A DNA stretch of 14,012 nucleotides from an uncultured Collinsella sp. (GTDB lineage: Bacteria > Actinomycetota > Coriobacteriia > Coriobacteriales > Coriobacteriaceae). Of the stretch, positions 13,967 to 14,012 are shown piece after piece (the stretch's first letter is position 1; each line of letters starts with the position of its first letter). The stretch covers positions 1 to 14,012 of the forward strand of contig CAKTUH010000015.1 of NCBI GenBank assembly GCA_934621885.1. Direction: 5' to 3'. Below the pieces are notes generated by a model, which worked only from the letters and a program-made list of their open reading frames with translations, did no database searches and was not told the origin of the DNA. The translations under genes were made by a program, and so were the position numbers.

Positions 13967-14012
13967 TCATCCGCTGCCCGAGGCTTTCGTCGGCCCCGTG
14001 GCATCGGCTTCC
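13967..14012 (-). CDS. Possible C-terminal end of an upstream gene (partial)
   Basis: One minus-strand frame is open from the window edge and ends at TGA (13967-13969), reading EADATGPTKASGSG. It would end 26 bp before the lipoprotein start, a usual operon spacing, and the Gly/Ser/Ala-rich end is plausible. Fourteen codons are too few for identification, and the other minus-strand frames are also open here. Confidence 0.3.
   Translation of the reverse strand, partial: EADATGPTKASGSG

Noticed and set aside
1..14012. CRISPR array, tRNA or rRNA genes
   Set aside because: No regularly spaced repeats and no cloverleaf or rRNA-like segments were seen while reading either strand.

Overview
The window looks like chromosome from a high-GC Gram-positive anaerobe of the class Coriobacteriia (Collinsella/Olsenella-like). 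This is inferred from GC-rich codon use, strong AAAGGAG-type ribosome binding sites, a LuxR-type regulator paired with a very large surface protein carrying an LAxTG-type sorting signal, and a glycine/serine-rich lipoprotein. The assignment comes from gene style, not from a database match.

Layout. 1-1235: the last codons of an OmpR-type response regulator, overlapping by 4 bp with a complete sensor histidine kinase. 1243-1345: a hairpin terminator, then a short minus-strand tail ending in ...EWE-stop. 1346-2670: about 1.3 kb without an intact recognisable gene. It holds AT-rich inverted repeats, the C-terminal remnant of a DUF4143-type ATP-binding protein and a decayed IS3-family OrfB fragment. 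2671-5857: a macrolide-resistance-like cassette made of a strong promoter, an 11-codon leader peptide with a near-perfect ribosome binding site, an intrinsic terminator with a competing antiterminator helix, a Mef(A)-like major facilitator efflux protein, and an Msr(D)-like ABC-F ribosome protection protein. 5914-6134: a bidirectional terminator, an in-frame minus-strand tail, and 24 codons (stop included) of the 3' end of guaA (GMP synthase). 6238-11766: a LuxR-type regulator and a 1455-residue secreted, wall-anchored protein. 11857-12681 (minus): a four-TM membrane protein and a small XRE regulator behind a promoter with repeated TGACAGA-type boxes. 12921-13940 (minus): a lipoprotein, followed by what may be the tail of one more gene.

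Main reading. The cassette and its decayed neighbours lie between two direct copies of TACTCCCACTC. Each copy, read on the minus strand, is the GAGTGGGAGTA that encodes the EWE-stop end of a protein, and the right copy sits in a clear guaA 3' end. The 3' end of guaA is a known insertion site for genomic islands, so 1311-6074 is best read as an integrated and partly decayed island or island remnant carrying a mef/msr-like pair. No integrase gene is visible. The guaA gene body is absent from the window, so the right-hand piece may be a displaced 3' end left by tandem integrations.

How the genes may work together. If the cassette is functional, a macrolide-stalled ribosome on the leader peptide would favour the antiterminator and switch on efflux and ribosome protection together. 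This follows the logic of the streptococcal mef/mel element, but in an actinobacterial setting with an unrelated leader sequence. The LuxR regulator is probably dedicated to the large surface protein directly downstream. The XRE regulator probably autoregulates its own two-gene operon.
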